Source: Streptomyces sp. NBC_01142 (GTDB lineage: Bacteria; Actinomycetota; Actinomycetes; Streptomycetales; Streptomycetaceae). Taken from it: 64,000 bases of DNA. Both the position numbers and the translations under genes were made by a program. Location of the stretch: assembly GCF_026341125.1 (NCBI RefSeq), contig NZ_JAPEOR010000001.1:620001-684000 (forward strand), given 5' to 3'. Under the pieces are notes generated by a model. It was not told where the DNA came from. It worked only from the letters and a program-made list of their open reading frames with translations, and made no database searches. Shown here piece by piece: positions 31,431 to 39,589 of this stretch; the first letter of the stretch is position 1, and each line of letters opens with the position of its first letter.

Positions 31431-33046
31431 TCCGCGCCTTCCTCTCCGCGATCAGGATCACGATCGCGGTTCCGGCCCGCGTCCGTGCCCCCGTCCCTGT
31501 CCGTGCCCGTGTCCCCGTCCGTGCCGCTGTCCGCGTCCGTGTCTCCGCGCTCGTCGCAGTCCTTCAGATCCGAGTCGTCGCGGGGCAGCCGCAGCACGAA
31601 CACCGCGCCGTCCCCGTCCGCGGAGTTGGCCGCGGTGATGTCGCCGCCGTGGATATGGGCGTTCTCCATCGCGATCGACAGCCCCAGACCGCTGCCCTCC
31701 GAGCGCGGCCGCGAGGCGCTCGCCTTGTAGAAGCGGTCGAAGACATGCGGCAGTACGTCCTCGGGGATGCCGGGCCCGTGGTCCCGTACCTCGATCACCA
31801 GCTCATGGTCGACCGGCCGCACCGACACCCGTACCGGCGATCCGCCGTGCTTGAGGGCGTTGCCGATCAGATTGGCCAGGATCACATCGAGCCGGCGCGG
31901 ATCGAGCCGCGCCATGATCCCGCGCTCGGCGTCCAGGTCCACCGCATCCAGCCAGGCGCGCGCGTCGATGCACGCGGTGACCTGGTCGGCAACGTCCACG
32001 GTGTCCAGGACGAGCCGGGCGGTGCCTGCGTCGAAGCGGGTGACCTCCATCAGGTTCTCCACCAGTTCGCCCAGCCGCCGGGTCTCGCTGACCACCAGGT
32101 TCACGGCGGGCGCGATCATCGGGTCGAAGCTGTCGGCCTCGTCCTCCAGCACCTCGGTGACGGCGGTGAGCGCGGTCAGCGGCGTACGCAGCTCGTGCGA
32201 CATGTCGGCGACGAAGCGGCGGCTGGACTCCTCCCGCGCACTCATGTCGGCGACCTTCTTCTCCAGCGACTCCGCGGTCTTGTTGAACGTCCTTGCCAGC
32301 TCGGCCAGTTCGTCCGTGCCCGAGACCCGCAGCCGGGTGTCGAGCTTGCCCTCACCGAGCCGCCGGGCGGCCTCACCGAGCCGGTGCACCGGCTTGAGCA
32401 CGGTCGTCGCGGCGGCCTGCGCGAGCAGTGCCGAGCCGACGAGGGCCAGCGCGGTGGCGATCCCCAGCGACCAGGCGAGCGAGTTGAGGTCCTGGCGCTC
32501 CTGGTCCAGCGACTTGAACACATAGCCGGTCGGACCGCCGCCGATGATCCGGGTGCCGCCGACCAGATAGGGCTTGCCGCCGCGCTGGGTACGCTGCCAG
32601 TAGAGGTGGTAGGGGACGGAGTTGCCCGCGTCGACGTCCTGCCGGTCGTTCACGGCCTCCCGCAGTGCCCTGGGCACGTCCCGCAGCGTGAAGGTGTCCG
32701 CGTCGGACACGCCGACGATGGTCTTCTGCTCCGAGCTCTCGCCGATGAGCAGCACGCTGTAGCCGCCGGCGTCACCGCTCACCATCTGCTCGGCGGTCTT
32801 CTGCAGTTCGGTCTGCGTGGGCCGCAGCGGCAGTGCGGCGGCCCGGTCCTGCATCTTCTGGCGGAAGTCCCCGAGTGCCGAGTCCTGCGTACGGGTCAGT
32901 ACGGCTTCGCGGTTGAGCCAGTACGCGATGCCCGACGCGGACACGGCGGCGGTCAGCGCGACCAGGGCGAAGACCACGACAAGACGGAGCCGCAGGCTCG
33001 TCCAGCGAAGTCCGGCGAGTATCGCGCGCTTTGCGGCACTGCTCAC
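31427..33046 (-). CDS. afsQ2: Sensor histidine kinase AfsQ2
   Basis: 539 residues from the GTG at 33046. Two membrane helices (about 19-42 and 190-210) bracket a 145-residue extracellular sensor. HAMP (about 210-262) is followed by HisKA with H284 in ADMSHELRTPL and a HATPase domain with NLIGNALKHGG (N box), DHGPGIP (G1) and GSGLGLSIA (G2). It phosphorylates the adjacent response regulator AfsQ1. In S. coelicolor AfsQ1/Q2 links nitrogen/glutamate status to antibiotic production and development. The C-terminal 45 residues are an Asp/Gly/Thr repeat tail encoded by low-complexity DNA (about 31437-31560). Operon order: afsQ1, afsQ2, lipoprotein. Confidence 0.93.
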   Translation of the reverse strand: MSSAAKRAILAGLRWTSLRLRLVVVFALVALTAAVSASGIAYWLNREAVLTRTQDSALGDFRQKMQDRAAALPLRPTQTELQKTAEQMVSGDAGGYSVLLIGESSEQKTIVGVSDADTFTLRDVPRALREAVNDRQDVDAGNSVPYHLYWQRTQRGGKPYLVGGTRIIGGGPTGYVFKSLDQERQDLNSLAWSLGIATALALVGSALLAQAAATTVLKPVHRLGEAARRLGEGKLDTRLRVSGTDELAELARTFNKTAESLEKKVADMSAREESSRRFVADMSHELRTPLTALTAVTEVLEDEADSFDPMIAPAVNLVVSETRRLGELVENLMEVTRFDAGTARLVLDTVDVADQVTACIDARAWLDAVDLDAERGIMARLDPRRLDVILANLIGNALKHGGSPVRVSVRPVDHELVIEVRDHGPGIPEDVLPHVFDRFYKASASRPRSEGSGLGLSIAMENAHIHGGDITAANSADGDGAVFVLRLPRDDSDLKDCDERGDTDADSGTDGDTGTDRDGGTDAGRNRDRDPDRGEEGAE

Positions 33047-33089
33047 CGAGGGTTTCCGTTCCTGTCGGTCGTCACGGTGTGCATCGGTC

Positions 33090-33776
33090 TCACTGCGGGA
33101 CGTCCAGCCGGTAGCCCACGCCACGCACCGTACGGATCAGGGTCGGCGAGGACGGCACGTCCTCCACCTTCGCCCGCAGCCGCTGCACGCACGCGTCCAC
33201 CAGGCGCGAGTCACCGAGATAGTCGTGCTCCCACACCAGCCGCAGCAGCTGCTGCCGCGACAGGGCCTGCCCCGGCCTGCGGCTCAGCTCGAGCAGCAGC
33301 CGCAGCTCGGTCGGCGTGAGCTGCAGATCCTCGCCGTTCTTGGTGACCGTCATCGCGGAGCGGTCGATCACCAGGGAGCCGAAGGCCGCCGAGTCCGTGG
33401 ACTCCCGCTCGCCGCGCCGCAGCACGGCGCGGATACGGGCGTCCAGCACCCGGCCCTGCACCGGCTTCACCACGTAGTCGTCGGCGCCCGACTCGAGACC
33501 GACCACCACATCGATGTCGTCGCTGCGCGCGGTCAGCAGGATGATCGGCAGTTGGTCGGTGCGCCTGATACGCCGGCACACCTCGAAACCGTCGATCCCG
33601 GGCAGCATCACATCCAGCACGATCAGGTCCGGCCGCTGCTCGCGCAGCAGCTTCAGGCCGTCCTCTCCCGTCGCCGCGGTGGCCACTCGGTGGCCCTGGC
33701 GTGACAGGGAGAGTTCGAGGGCCGTGCGGATGGCGTCGTCGTCCTCGATCAGCAACAGGAAAGGCACGGAGGTCAT
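33090..33776 (-). CDS. afsQ1: Response regulator AfsQ1 (OmpR family)
   Basis: 228 residues. The receiver domain has the acidic pocket ED-D (11-13), the phosphorylatable Asp55 in LIVLDVMLPG and the conserved Lys in YVVKP. The C-terminal winged helix ends with RLRAKVEDVPSSPTLIRTVRGVGYRL. The start is the ATG at 33776. Regulation: the divergent spacer to sigQ contains the AfsQ1 recognition sequence (33915-33930), so AfsQ1 likely controls both itself and sigQ. The gene is followed 43 bp later by afsQ2. Confidence 0.94.
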   Translation of the reverse strand: MTSVPFLLLIEDDDAIRTALELSLSRQGHRVATAATGEDGLKLLREQRPDLIVLDVMLPGIDGFEVCRRIRRTDQLPIILLTARSDDIDVVVGLESGADDYVVKPVQGRVLDARIRAVLRRGERESTDSAAFGSLVIDRSAMTVTKNGEDLQLTPTELRLLLELSRRPGQALSRQQLLRLVWEHDYLGDSRLVDACVQRLRAKVEDVPSSPTLIRTVRGVGYRLDVPQ

Positions 33777-33914
33777 TCTGGCCCATGGGCGAGCCGGAGT
33801 TCGACCGTTGGAGCGCTCCCACACGACTCCTCCCCGTGTCACAGGCACTTCGAGCTCTTTCCGAGACGCTCCGGGACGGCGCCGGACGGTACCCAGAAAG
33901 CCGAAACGGGGCTT

Positions 33915-33930
33915 GTGACGCGCCTGTGAC
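33915..33930. promoter_or_regulatory. AfsQ1 binding site
   Basis: GTGACGCGCCTGTGAC matches the published AfsQ1 consensus GTnAC-N6-GTnAC exactly as a direct repeat. It lies in the afsQ1-sigQ divergent spacer, 86 bp before the sigQ start and 139 bp before the afsQ1 start. Confidence 0.85.
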
Positions 33931-34015
33931 AGTCGGCGGACACCGCGATGAAACTGCCCGGGCAAGCTTCTTGTCACACGGACCGAATCAGACTCCACTC
34001 GACGGGGGGCGCGAG

Positions 34016-34750
34016 ATGAACGCACTGCACAGCACCACCTCAAGCGCAGTTGTCACGCGTCTCCACGACGTCACGCGGAGCACCGAGAAGTCCGGCGCGG
34101 TGAACGGGCGGGGGTGCGTTCGCGGCGCCGGGCGTCAGCACAAGCCGTCGTACATGACGGTGGTTGACGCGACCGTGGGGGGCAACGGGACGGCGTACAG
34201 GGAGGCCACGGGGGAGCGTTCGAGCCTGTCGGAGGCGGAGTTCACCGCCTACGTCCAGGAACGCCGCGCCTCCCTGTACGCGACCGCCTATCACCTGACC
34301 GGTGACCGTTTCGAGGCGGAGGATCTGCTGCAGAGCGCCCTCTTCTCGACATACCGGGCCTGGGAGCGGATCAGCGACAAGGCGGCGGTCGGGGGCTATC
34401 TGCGCCGCACCATGACCAATCTGCACATCAGCGCCTGGCGTCGGCGCAAGCTCAACGAGTACCCGACGGAGGAGCTGCCGGAGACGGCGAGCGACACCGA
34501 CGCGATGCGGGGTACGGAGCTGCGCGCGGTGCTCTGGCAGGCGCTGGCCAGGCTGCCCGAACTCCAGCGGACGATGCTGGTCCTGCGGTACTACGAGGGC
34601 CGGACGGATCCGGAGATCGCGGAAATCCTGGACATCAGTGTCGGCACGGTGAAGTCGAGCATCTGGCGGTCGCTCCGCCGGCTGCGTGAGGACGAGGTCC
34701 TCAGCTTCGGCCGTGACGAGGAAGAGTCCTTCGGCGAGCTGGTGGCCTGA
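34016..34750 (+). CDS. sigQ: ECF/SigE-family sigma factor SigQ
   Basis: 244 residues from the ATG at 34016, preceded by GGGGGGCG. Region 2 has LYATAYHLTGDRFEAEDLLQSALFSTYRAWER and region 4 has LPELQRTMLVLRYYEGRTDPEIAEILDISVGTVKSSIWRSLR. The N-terminal 70 residues before region 2 are extra, as in SigQ. Divergent from afsQ1 with the AfsQ1 box in between; in S. coelicolor sigQ is a direct AfsQ1 target that opposes AfsQ1 action on antibiotic genes. No anti-sigma gene is adjacent. Confidence 0.9.
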   Translation: MNALHSTTSSAVVTRLHDVTRSTEKSGAVNGRGCVRGAGRQHKPSYMTVVDATVGGNGTAYREATGERSSLSEAEFTAYVQERRASLYATAYHLTGDRFEAEDLLQSALFSTYRAWERISDKAAVGGYLRRTMTNLHISAWRRRKLNEYPTEELPETASDTDAMRGTELRAVLWQALARLPELQRTMLVLRYYEGRTDPEIAEILDISVGTVKSSIWRSLRRLREDEVLSFGRDEEESFGELVA

Positions 34751-34840
34751 AGGCAACGGGGGAAACGGGGCCGCCGTCTCGGGGGAGACGGCGGGATCGG
34801 GGGATCCACGGGGGAAACGGGGATCACGGGGGATCAACAG

Positions 34841-34884
34841 AGCGGGACCGGACAGGCCGGGGGGCCTTGTCCGGCCCCGCTTTT
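34841..34884 (+). terminator. Terminator of sigQ
   Basis: An interrupted stem pairs AGCGGG + CCGGACAGGCC (from 34841) with GGCCTTGTCCGG + CCCCGCT, followed by TTTTCCTTT, the best U-rich tail in the window. Confidence 0.8.
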
Positions 34885-35102
34885 CCTTTGTGTCCCGCGC
34901 GGCCTTTCCTTTGTGTTCCGCGCGCGCCGCTCGTGTGTTCCGCGCGCCGCTCGCAGCACGTGGCCGGTCTGACGGGGAGCTCCTGGCCGGCTTCCGGCCG
35001 ACGGATCCCTGTGCCGCCCTGCTGCAGCGGGGTGCTTCGGCCGCCCGGCAGCCCGACCGCCCGATGCGTCGCTGCGCGGAGCTGCCGCGCGTCGACGGGG
35101 GC

Positions 35103-35125
35103 GCGGGGGTACTTCGTACCCCCGC
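35103..35125 (-). terminator. Terminator-like hairpin after the uridine-kinase-like gene
   Basis: GCGGGGGTAC (35103-35112), loop TTC, GTACCCCCGC (35116-35125): a perfect 10-bp stem 47 bp beyond the minus-strand stop at 35172. It may also serve as back-up for the convergent sigQ transcript. Confidence 0.65.
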
Positions 35126-35171
35126 TGTCACTCTCAGGGCGGGCGGGGAAAGCCGACCCCGGGACCGCCCC

Positions 35172-35882
35172 TTACGCCGCCTTGCTTGTCGCGGGTGTGC
35201 GACGGCAGCGGCCGGCCGCCGCGGCTGCCAGGCGGCCCAACGCCTCCTCCTTGCCGCACGGGTGCGCTCCCAGGCTTCTCTGCCGGGCCACGATGCCCCG
35301 TTCCGCACGCATCAGACGCCAGCCCCGACGCACCAGGAACGGCACCGACTTGCGGCCCTCGCGCAGATCCCGGGCGAGCCGTCTGCGGAATGTCGTCGAC
35401 GGCCGGCCGCGCAGGCACAGCGCGTCCGCCAGTACGCCCAGTTCCTGGCAGCGCGCCACGATGTCGGCCGCGAAAATGCCCTCCGCCACGAACAGGGGCG
35501 TGCGGTCGATGTCGAGCGCCTCCCGGCTCACGCGCGCGCTGGTGGCGATGTCGTACACGGGGACAGTCGTACGTCCCGTACGGCACAGCTCCATGACCGC
35601 CGCGACCGCCGCGTCCGCGTCCCAGGACTGCGGCGAGTCCCAGTCGATGTCCGTACTGCCCGTGACCAGCGGAAGTGTCGGGTCGTCGCCCTCTTTGTAG
35701 AAGTCGTCCAGGCGCAGCACCGGCAGACCGGTGCGGGCGGCGAGGGAGGACTTTCCGGAACCTGAGGGGCCCGCGAGCAGCACGACGCGGGTCGGGATCG
35801 GTTGGGAACTCACGGGAGACAAGTGTGCGGCATTGACCCGGCCGTAGGACCCCCCGGGGGAGCTGTTGGTATCCAGCGTCAC
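35172..35882 (-). CDS. Uridine kinase-like P-loop protein
   Basis: 236 residues. The P-loop LLAGPSGSGKSSLAAR (about 35-50) is followed by LRLDDFYKEGDDP, the Asp-rich substrate-binding block of uridine/cytidine kinases, then TTVPVYDIATSARV and FVAEGIFAAD (Walker B-like). It would phosphorylate uridine or cytidine in pyrimidine salvage, fitting the nucleoside genes around it, but no copy of the shared palindrome is seen upstream. The GTG at 35882 is the furthest start; an internal GTG at about 35813 just before the conserved part is possible. Its C-terminal third is basic with no similarity. Confidence 0.82.
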   Translation of the reverse strand: MTLDTNSSPGGSYGRVNAAHLSPVSSQPIPTRVVLLAGPSGSGKSSLAARTGLPVLRLDDFYKEGDDPTLPLVTGSTDIDWDSPQSWDADAAVAAVMELCRTGRTTVPVYDIATSARVSREALDIDRTPLFVAEGIFAADIVARCQELGVLADALCLRGRPSTTFRRRLARDLREGRKSVPFLVRRGWRLMRAERGIVARQRSLGAHPCGKEEALGRLAAAAAGRCRRTPATSKAA

Positions 35883-35987
35883 ACCTCACCTACTGTGCGT
35901 TGGCTCGCGATTACTCACGCAGGCGGCGTCACCTCCCGCCGGCCGGGCAGCGGAGCGGCCTGCTCCCGGTCTGATCCGGGACATGAA

Positions 35988-36023
35988 GGAGCCCCCACCG
36001 CCGGACGGAGCGGTGGGGGCTCC
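35988..36023 (-). terminator. Terminator of the deoC-aldehyde dehydrogenase operon
   Basis: A perfect 13-bp stem GGAGCCCCCACCG (35988-36000) with CGGTGGGGGCTCC (36011-36023) and a 10-base loop, located 43 bp beyond the minus-strand stop at 36066. Confidence 0.82.
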
Positions 36024-36065
36024 CGACTGGGAGGGGTCGGGCCGGTATCCGGGCCGGTATCCGGG

Positions 36066-36977
36066 TCAGTACGCCGAACCGGACGCGCCCAGCGAGCCCG
36101 TCGGGTGCCAGACGGTCTTCGTCTCGAGGAAGGCCGTCAGGCGGTGCGTGCCCGGGTCCGCCGAGAAGTCCACAGGCTGTGGACGGAGAACGCGCTTGAG
36201 GTTGTCCGCCGCCGCGACCTCCAGTTCCTTCGCCAGTACGTCATCGGCTCCGGTGAGGTCGATGGCGTTGACGTCCTGGTGCGCGGCGAGCGGGGCCGCG
36301 ATCTCCGCCGTCCTGCCCGAGAGGACGTTGACCACGCCGCCGGGGAGGTCCGACGTCGCCAGCACCTCGCCGAGCGAGAGCGCGGGCAGCGGGGACTTCT
36401 CGCTCGCGACGACGATCGCGGTGTTGCCCGTGGCGATCACGGGCGCGAGAACCGAGACCAGGCCCAGGAAGGACGACTCCTGAGGGGCGAGGACGGTGAC
36501 GACGCCCGTCGGCTCGGGGGTGGAGAGGTTGAAGTACGGGCCCGCGACCGGGTTCGCCCCGCCCACGACCTGGCCGATCTTGTCCGTCCAGCCCGCGTAC
36601 CAGACCCAGCGGTCGATCGTCGCGTCCACGACGGCAGCCGCCTTGGACTTGGAGAGGCCTTCGGCGTCCGCGACTTCGGCGGTGAACTGTTCGCGCCGGC
36701 CCTCCAGCATCTCCGCGATGCGGTAGAGGATCTGGCCCCGGTTGTACGCGGTCGCTCCCGACCAGCCGCCGAACGCCTTGCGCGCGGCGACGACCGCGTC
36801 ACGCGCGTCCTTGCGGGAGGAGAGCGGGGCGTTCGCCAGCCACTTGCCCTTGGAGTCCGTCACCTCGTACACCCGGCCGCTCTCGGAACGGGGGAACTTG
36901 CCCCCGACGTACAGCTTGTAGGTCTTGAAGACGCTCAGTCGCTCCGCGGCGGGGCCGCTTGTTGATGCCTTAGACAT
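36066..36977 (-). CDS. Aldehyde dehydrogenase-like protein without catalytic domain
   Basis: 303 residues against about 480 for a complete enzyme. The NAD-binding half is recognisable (LYVGGKFPRSESGRVYEVTD, RGQILYRIAEMLEGRREQF, GVVTVLAPQESSFLGLVSVL, ATGNTAIVVASEKSP, GGVVNVLSGR), but the ELGGK motif, the catalytic cysteine and the oligomerisation tail are absent. The sequence then runs through RPQPVDFSADPGTHRLTAFLETKTVWHP to a normal stop. Its ATG overlaps the end of the full-length dehydrogenase gene by 8 bp, so the two are coupled; it may be a partner or regulatory subunit. The frame is clean and codon usage normal, so it does not look like a fresh truncation. Confidence 0.82.
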   Translation of the reverse strand: MSKASTSGPAAERLSVFKTYKLYVGGKFPRSESGRVYEVTDSKGKWLANAPLSSRKDARDAVVAARKAFGGWSGATAYNRGQILYRIAEMLEGRREQFTAEVADAEGLSKSKAAAVVDATIDRWVWYAGWTDKIGQVVGGANPVAGPYFNLSTPEPTGVVTVLAPQESSFLGLVSVLAPVIATGNTAIVVASEKSPLPALSLGEVLATSDLPGGVVNVLSGRTAEIAAPLAAHQDVNAIDLTGADDVLAKELEVAAADNLKRVLRPQPVDFSADPGTHRLTAFLETKTVWHPTGSLGASGSAY

Positions 36978-38400
36978 CGAGGTAGGCCTCCAGACCGTGG
37001 CGGCCGCCCTCGCGGCCGAAGCCCGACTCCTTGTAGCCGCCGAACGGCGAGGTCGGGTCGAACTTGTTGAAGGTGTTGGCCCACACCACACCCGCGCGGA
37101 GCTTGCTCGCCACCGCGAGGATGCGGGAGCCCTTCTCCGTCCAGATGCCGGCGGACAGGCCGTACTGGCTGTTGTTGGCCTTGGCGACCGCCTCGTCGGG
37201 CGTACGGAACGACAGCACGGACAGCACCGGGCCGAAGATCTCGTCGCGCGCGATCGTGTGCGCCTGGGTGACACCGGTGAACAGGGTCGGCGCGAACCAG
37301 TAGCCGGACGACGGGAGCTCGCACGCCGGCGACCAGCGCTCGGCGCCCTCCGCCTCGCCCTTCTCGGTCAGCGTCTTGATCCGGGCCAGCTGCTCCGCGG
37401 AGTTGATCGCGCCGATGTCGGTGTTCTTGTCGAGCGGGTCGCCCAGACGCAGCGTGGACAGCCTGCGCTTGAGCGAGTCGAGCAGCTCGTCCTGGATCGA
37501 CTCCTGGACCAGCAGGCGCGAGCCCGCGCAGCAGACCTGGCCCTGGTTGAAGAAGATGCCGGAGACGATGCCCTCGACGGCCTGGTCGATGGGGGCGTCG
37601 TCGAAGACGATGTTCGCGCCCTTGCCGCCCAGCTCCAGAGTGGCCTTCTTGCCGGTGCCCGCGATCTGGCGGGCGATCGCCTTGCCGACGGCGGTCGAGC
37701 CGGTGAAGGCGACCTTGTTGACGTCGGGGTGCTCGACGAGCGCGGCGCCGGCGTCTCCGTAGCCCGGAAGGATGTTGACAACACCCCTCGGCAGGCCCGC
37801 CTGGCGGCAGATGTCCGCGAAGAAGAGGGCGGAGAGGGGAGTCGTCTCGGCGGGCTTGAGGACGACGGTGTTGCCGGTGGCCAGCGCCGGGGCGATCTTC
37901 CACGCCAGCATCAGCAGCGGGAAGTTCCACGGGATGACCTGGCCGGCGACGCCGAGCGGCGCCGGGTTCGGTCCGTAGCCGGCGTGGTCGAGCTTGTCGG
38001 CCCAGCCCGCGTAGTAGAAGAAGTGCGCCGCGACCAGGGGGAGGTCCGAGTCGCGGGTCTCCTTGATCGGCTTGCCGTTGTCGAGGGTCTCCAGGACTGC
38101 CAGCTCGCGCGAGCGCTCCTGGATGATCCGCGCGATACGGAACAGGTACTTGGCGCGCTCCGTGCCGGGCAGCGCCGACCACTTCTCGAACGCCTTGCGG
38201 GCTGCCTTCACCGCGCGGTCCACGTCCTCGGCGCCGGCCTGGGCAACCTCGGAGAGCACCTCCTCGGTGCTCGGCGAGACGGTCTTGAAGACCTTGCCGT
38301 CGGCGGCGTCGGTGAACTCACCGTCGATGAACAGGCCGTAGTTCGGCGCGATGTCGACGACCGAGCGCGACTCGGGTGCGGGTGCGTACTCAAAAGCCAT
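36970..38400 (-). CDS. Aldehyde dehydrogenase family protein
   Basis: 476 residues, full length. Cofactor motif GQVIPWNFPLLMLAWKIAPALATGN, FTGSTAVGKAIA, ELGGKGANIVFDDA (general-base Glu) and FFNQGQVCCAGSR, where the second Cys of the pair is the nucleophile. The C-terminal EIFGPVLSVLSF and SPFGGYKESGFGREGG are normal. It oxidises an aldehyde with NAD(P). The position directly after deoC (5 bp gap) suggests that acetaldehyde released from deoxyribose-5-phosphate is a physiological substrate; this is inference. It overlaps the shorter paralogue downstream by 8 bp. Confidence 0.93.
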   Translation of the reverse strand: MAFEYAPAPESRSVVDIAPNYGLFIDGEFTDAADGKVFKTVSPSTEEVLSEVAQAGAEDVDRAVKAARKAFEKWSALPGTERAKYLFRIARIIQERSRELAVLETLDNGKPIKETRDSDLPLVAAHFFYYAGWADKLDHAGYGPNPAPLGVAGQVIPWNFPLLMLAWKIAPALATGNTVVLKPAETTPLSALFFADICRQAGLPRGVVNILPGYGDAGAALVEHPDVNKVAFTGSTAVGKAIARQIAGTGKKATLELGGKGANIVFDDAPIDQAVEGIVSGIFFNQGQVCCAGSRLLVQESIQDELLDSLKRRLSTLRLGDPLDKNTDIGAINSAEQLARIKTLTEKGEAEGAERWSPACELPSSGYWFAPTLFTGVTQAHTIARDEIFGPVLSVLSFRTPDEAVAKANNSQYGLSAGIWTEKGSRILAVASKLRAGVVWANTFNKFDPTSPFGGYKESGFGREGGRHGLEAYLDV

Positions 38401-38405
38401 GGTGA

Positions 38406-39353
38406 TCAGTCCACCGTCACGTAGTCGGGGCCGGAGTAGCGGCCGGTCGCCAGCTTCTGACGCTGCATCAGCAGGTCGTTCAGCAGGCTCGACGCGCCGA
38501 AGCGGAACCAGTGGTTGTCCAGCCAGTCCTCGCCGACGGTCTCGTTGACCAGGACGAGGAACTTGATGGCGTCCTTGGTGGTGCGGATGCCGCCCGCGGG
38601 CTTCACGCCGATCTGGATGCCGGTCTGCGCGCGGAAGTCGCGCACCGCCTCCAGCATCAGGAGCGTGTTGGCCGGGGTGGCGTTGACCGCGACCTTGCCG
38701 GTCGAGGTCTTGATGAAGTCCGCGCCGGCCAGCATGCCGAGCCAGGAAGCGCGGCGGATGTTGTCGTACGTGGAGAGCTCGCCGGTCTCGAAGATGACCT
38801 TCAGCCGGGCGGGGCCGGAGGCCTCCTTCACGGCGCGGATCTCGTCGTACACCTTCAAGTATCGACCCGAGAGGAAGGCTCCTCGGTCGATCACCATGTC
38901 GATCTCGTCGGCCCCGGCGGCGACGGCGTCGCGGGTGTCCGCGAGCTTCACGTCGAGTGCGGCACGGCCGGCCGGGAAGGCGGTGGCGACGGAGGCGACC
39001 TTGACGCCGGAGCCCTTCAGGGCCTCCTTGGCGATGGCCGCCATGTCGGGGTAGACGCAGACCGCGGCGGTCGTCGGGGTCGTACGGTCGGTGGGATCGG
39101 GATGAACGGCCTTGGCGGCGAGCGCCCGGACCTTGCCCGGGGTGTCCGCGCCTTCGAGGGTCGTCAGATCGATCATGGAGATGGCCAGATCGATGGCGTA
39201 CGCCTTGGCCGTGGTCTTGATCGAACGCGTACCGAGCCCTGCGGCGCGGGCCTCCAGGCCGACGGCGTCGACGCCGGGGAGGCCATGGAGGAAGCGGCGC
39301 AGTGTGCTGTCGGACGCGGTCACGTCAGCGAATGCGGGTGTGGTGGTGGGCAT
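38406..39353 (-). CDS. deoC: Deoxyribose-phosphate aldolase
   Basis: 315 residues. The barrel motifs are present: CVYPDMAAIAKEAL, ASVATAFPAGRAALDVK, DEIDMVIDRGAFLSG, LKVIFETGELSTYDNIRRAS, ADFIKTSTGK (Schiff-base lysine) and GVKPAGGIRTTKDA. It cleaves deoxyribose-5-phosphate to acetaldehyde and glyceraldehyde-3-phosphate. About 60 extra N-terminal residues relative to the short DeoC class place it in the longer actinobacterial/eukaryotic class. The ATG at 39353 is used; the GTG two codons earlier (39359) lies exactly six bases after the -10 TATGCT and may be the true leaderless start. First gene of an operon with the two aldehyde dehydrogenase genes. Confidence 0.94.
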   Translation of the reverse strand: MPTTTPAFADVTASDSTLRRFLHGLPGVDAVGLEARAAGLGTRSIKTTAKAYAIDLAISMIDLTTLEGADTPGKVRALAAKAVHPDPTDRTTPTTAAVCVYPDMAAIAKEALKGSGVKVASVATAFPAGRAALDVKLADTRDAVAAGADEIDMVIDRGAFLSGRYLKVYDEIRAVKEASGPARLKVIFETGELSTYDNIRRASWLGMLAGADFIKTSTGKVAVNATPANTLLMLEAVRDFRAQTGIQIGVKPAGGIRTTKDAIKFLVLVNETVGEDWLDNHWFRFGASSLLNDLLMQRQKLATGRYSGPDYVTVD

Positions 39354-39365
39354 GGTCACCAGATG

Positions 39366-39384
39366 AGCATATCTACGCGCGTAG
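39366..39384 (-). promoter_or_regulatory. deoC promoter with nucleoside-regulon palindrome, site 5
   Basis: On the minus strand the perfect palindrome CTACGCGCGTAG (39384-39373) is followed at once by TATGCT (39371-39366), a good -10. The GTG/ATG starts of deoC lie 6-12 bases further on. The layout is the same as at the adenosine deaminase gene. Confidence 0.78.
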
Positions 39385-39490
39385 CGACCTGTACAGGGGG
39401 TGTGGGCAACGGCTCCTTGATCCCTCCCGGAGCAGGGCCCGCAGCATGGCCTGAGGCAGGGCGAGAGCCCGAGCGGGGCTGGGCGGGAGC

Positions 39491-39535
39491 CGGGCGAGAG
39501 GCCGGGCCGGAGGCCGGGCGAGAGGCCGGGCCGGA
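39491..39535. repeat. 21-bp tandem repeat (24-bp period)
   Basis: The same 21 bases starting CGGGCGAGAGGCCGGGCC occur at 39491-39511 and 39515-39535 in the spacer between deoC and the PH-domain gene. No function is apparent. Confidence 0.75.
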
Positions 39536-39589
39536 CAGCGCGAAGGGCGGATCGGATCCGTGACGCGGGCGTACGGCAGAATCGGAGGC

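Larger units (their letters stand above)
34751..35171. other. Convergent intergenic region, G-run rich, with two hairpins
   Basis: 421 bp between sigQ and the uridine-kinase-like gene. Positions 34757-34850 contain at least eight runs of four or five Gs with short spacers (GGGGGAAACGGGG and similar), a strong G-quadruplex candidate in the sigQ 3' UTR. The two hairpins at 34841-34884 and 35103-35125 are given separately. In between there are repeated TTCCGCGCGC words. No gene was found. Confidence 0.55.
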
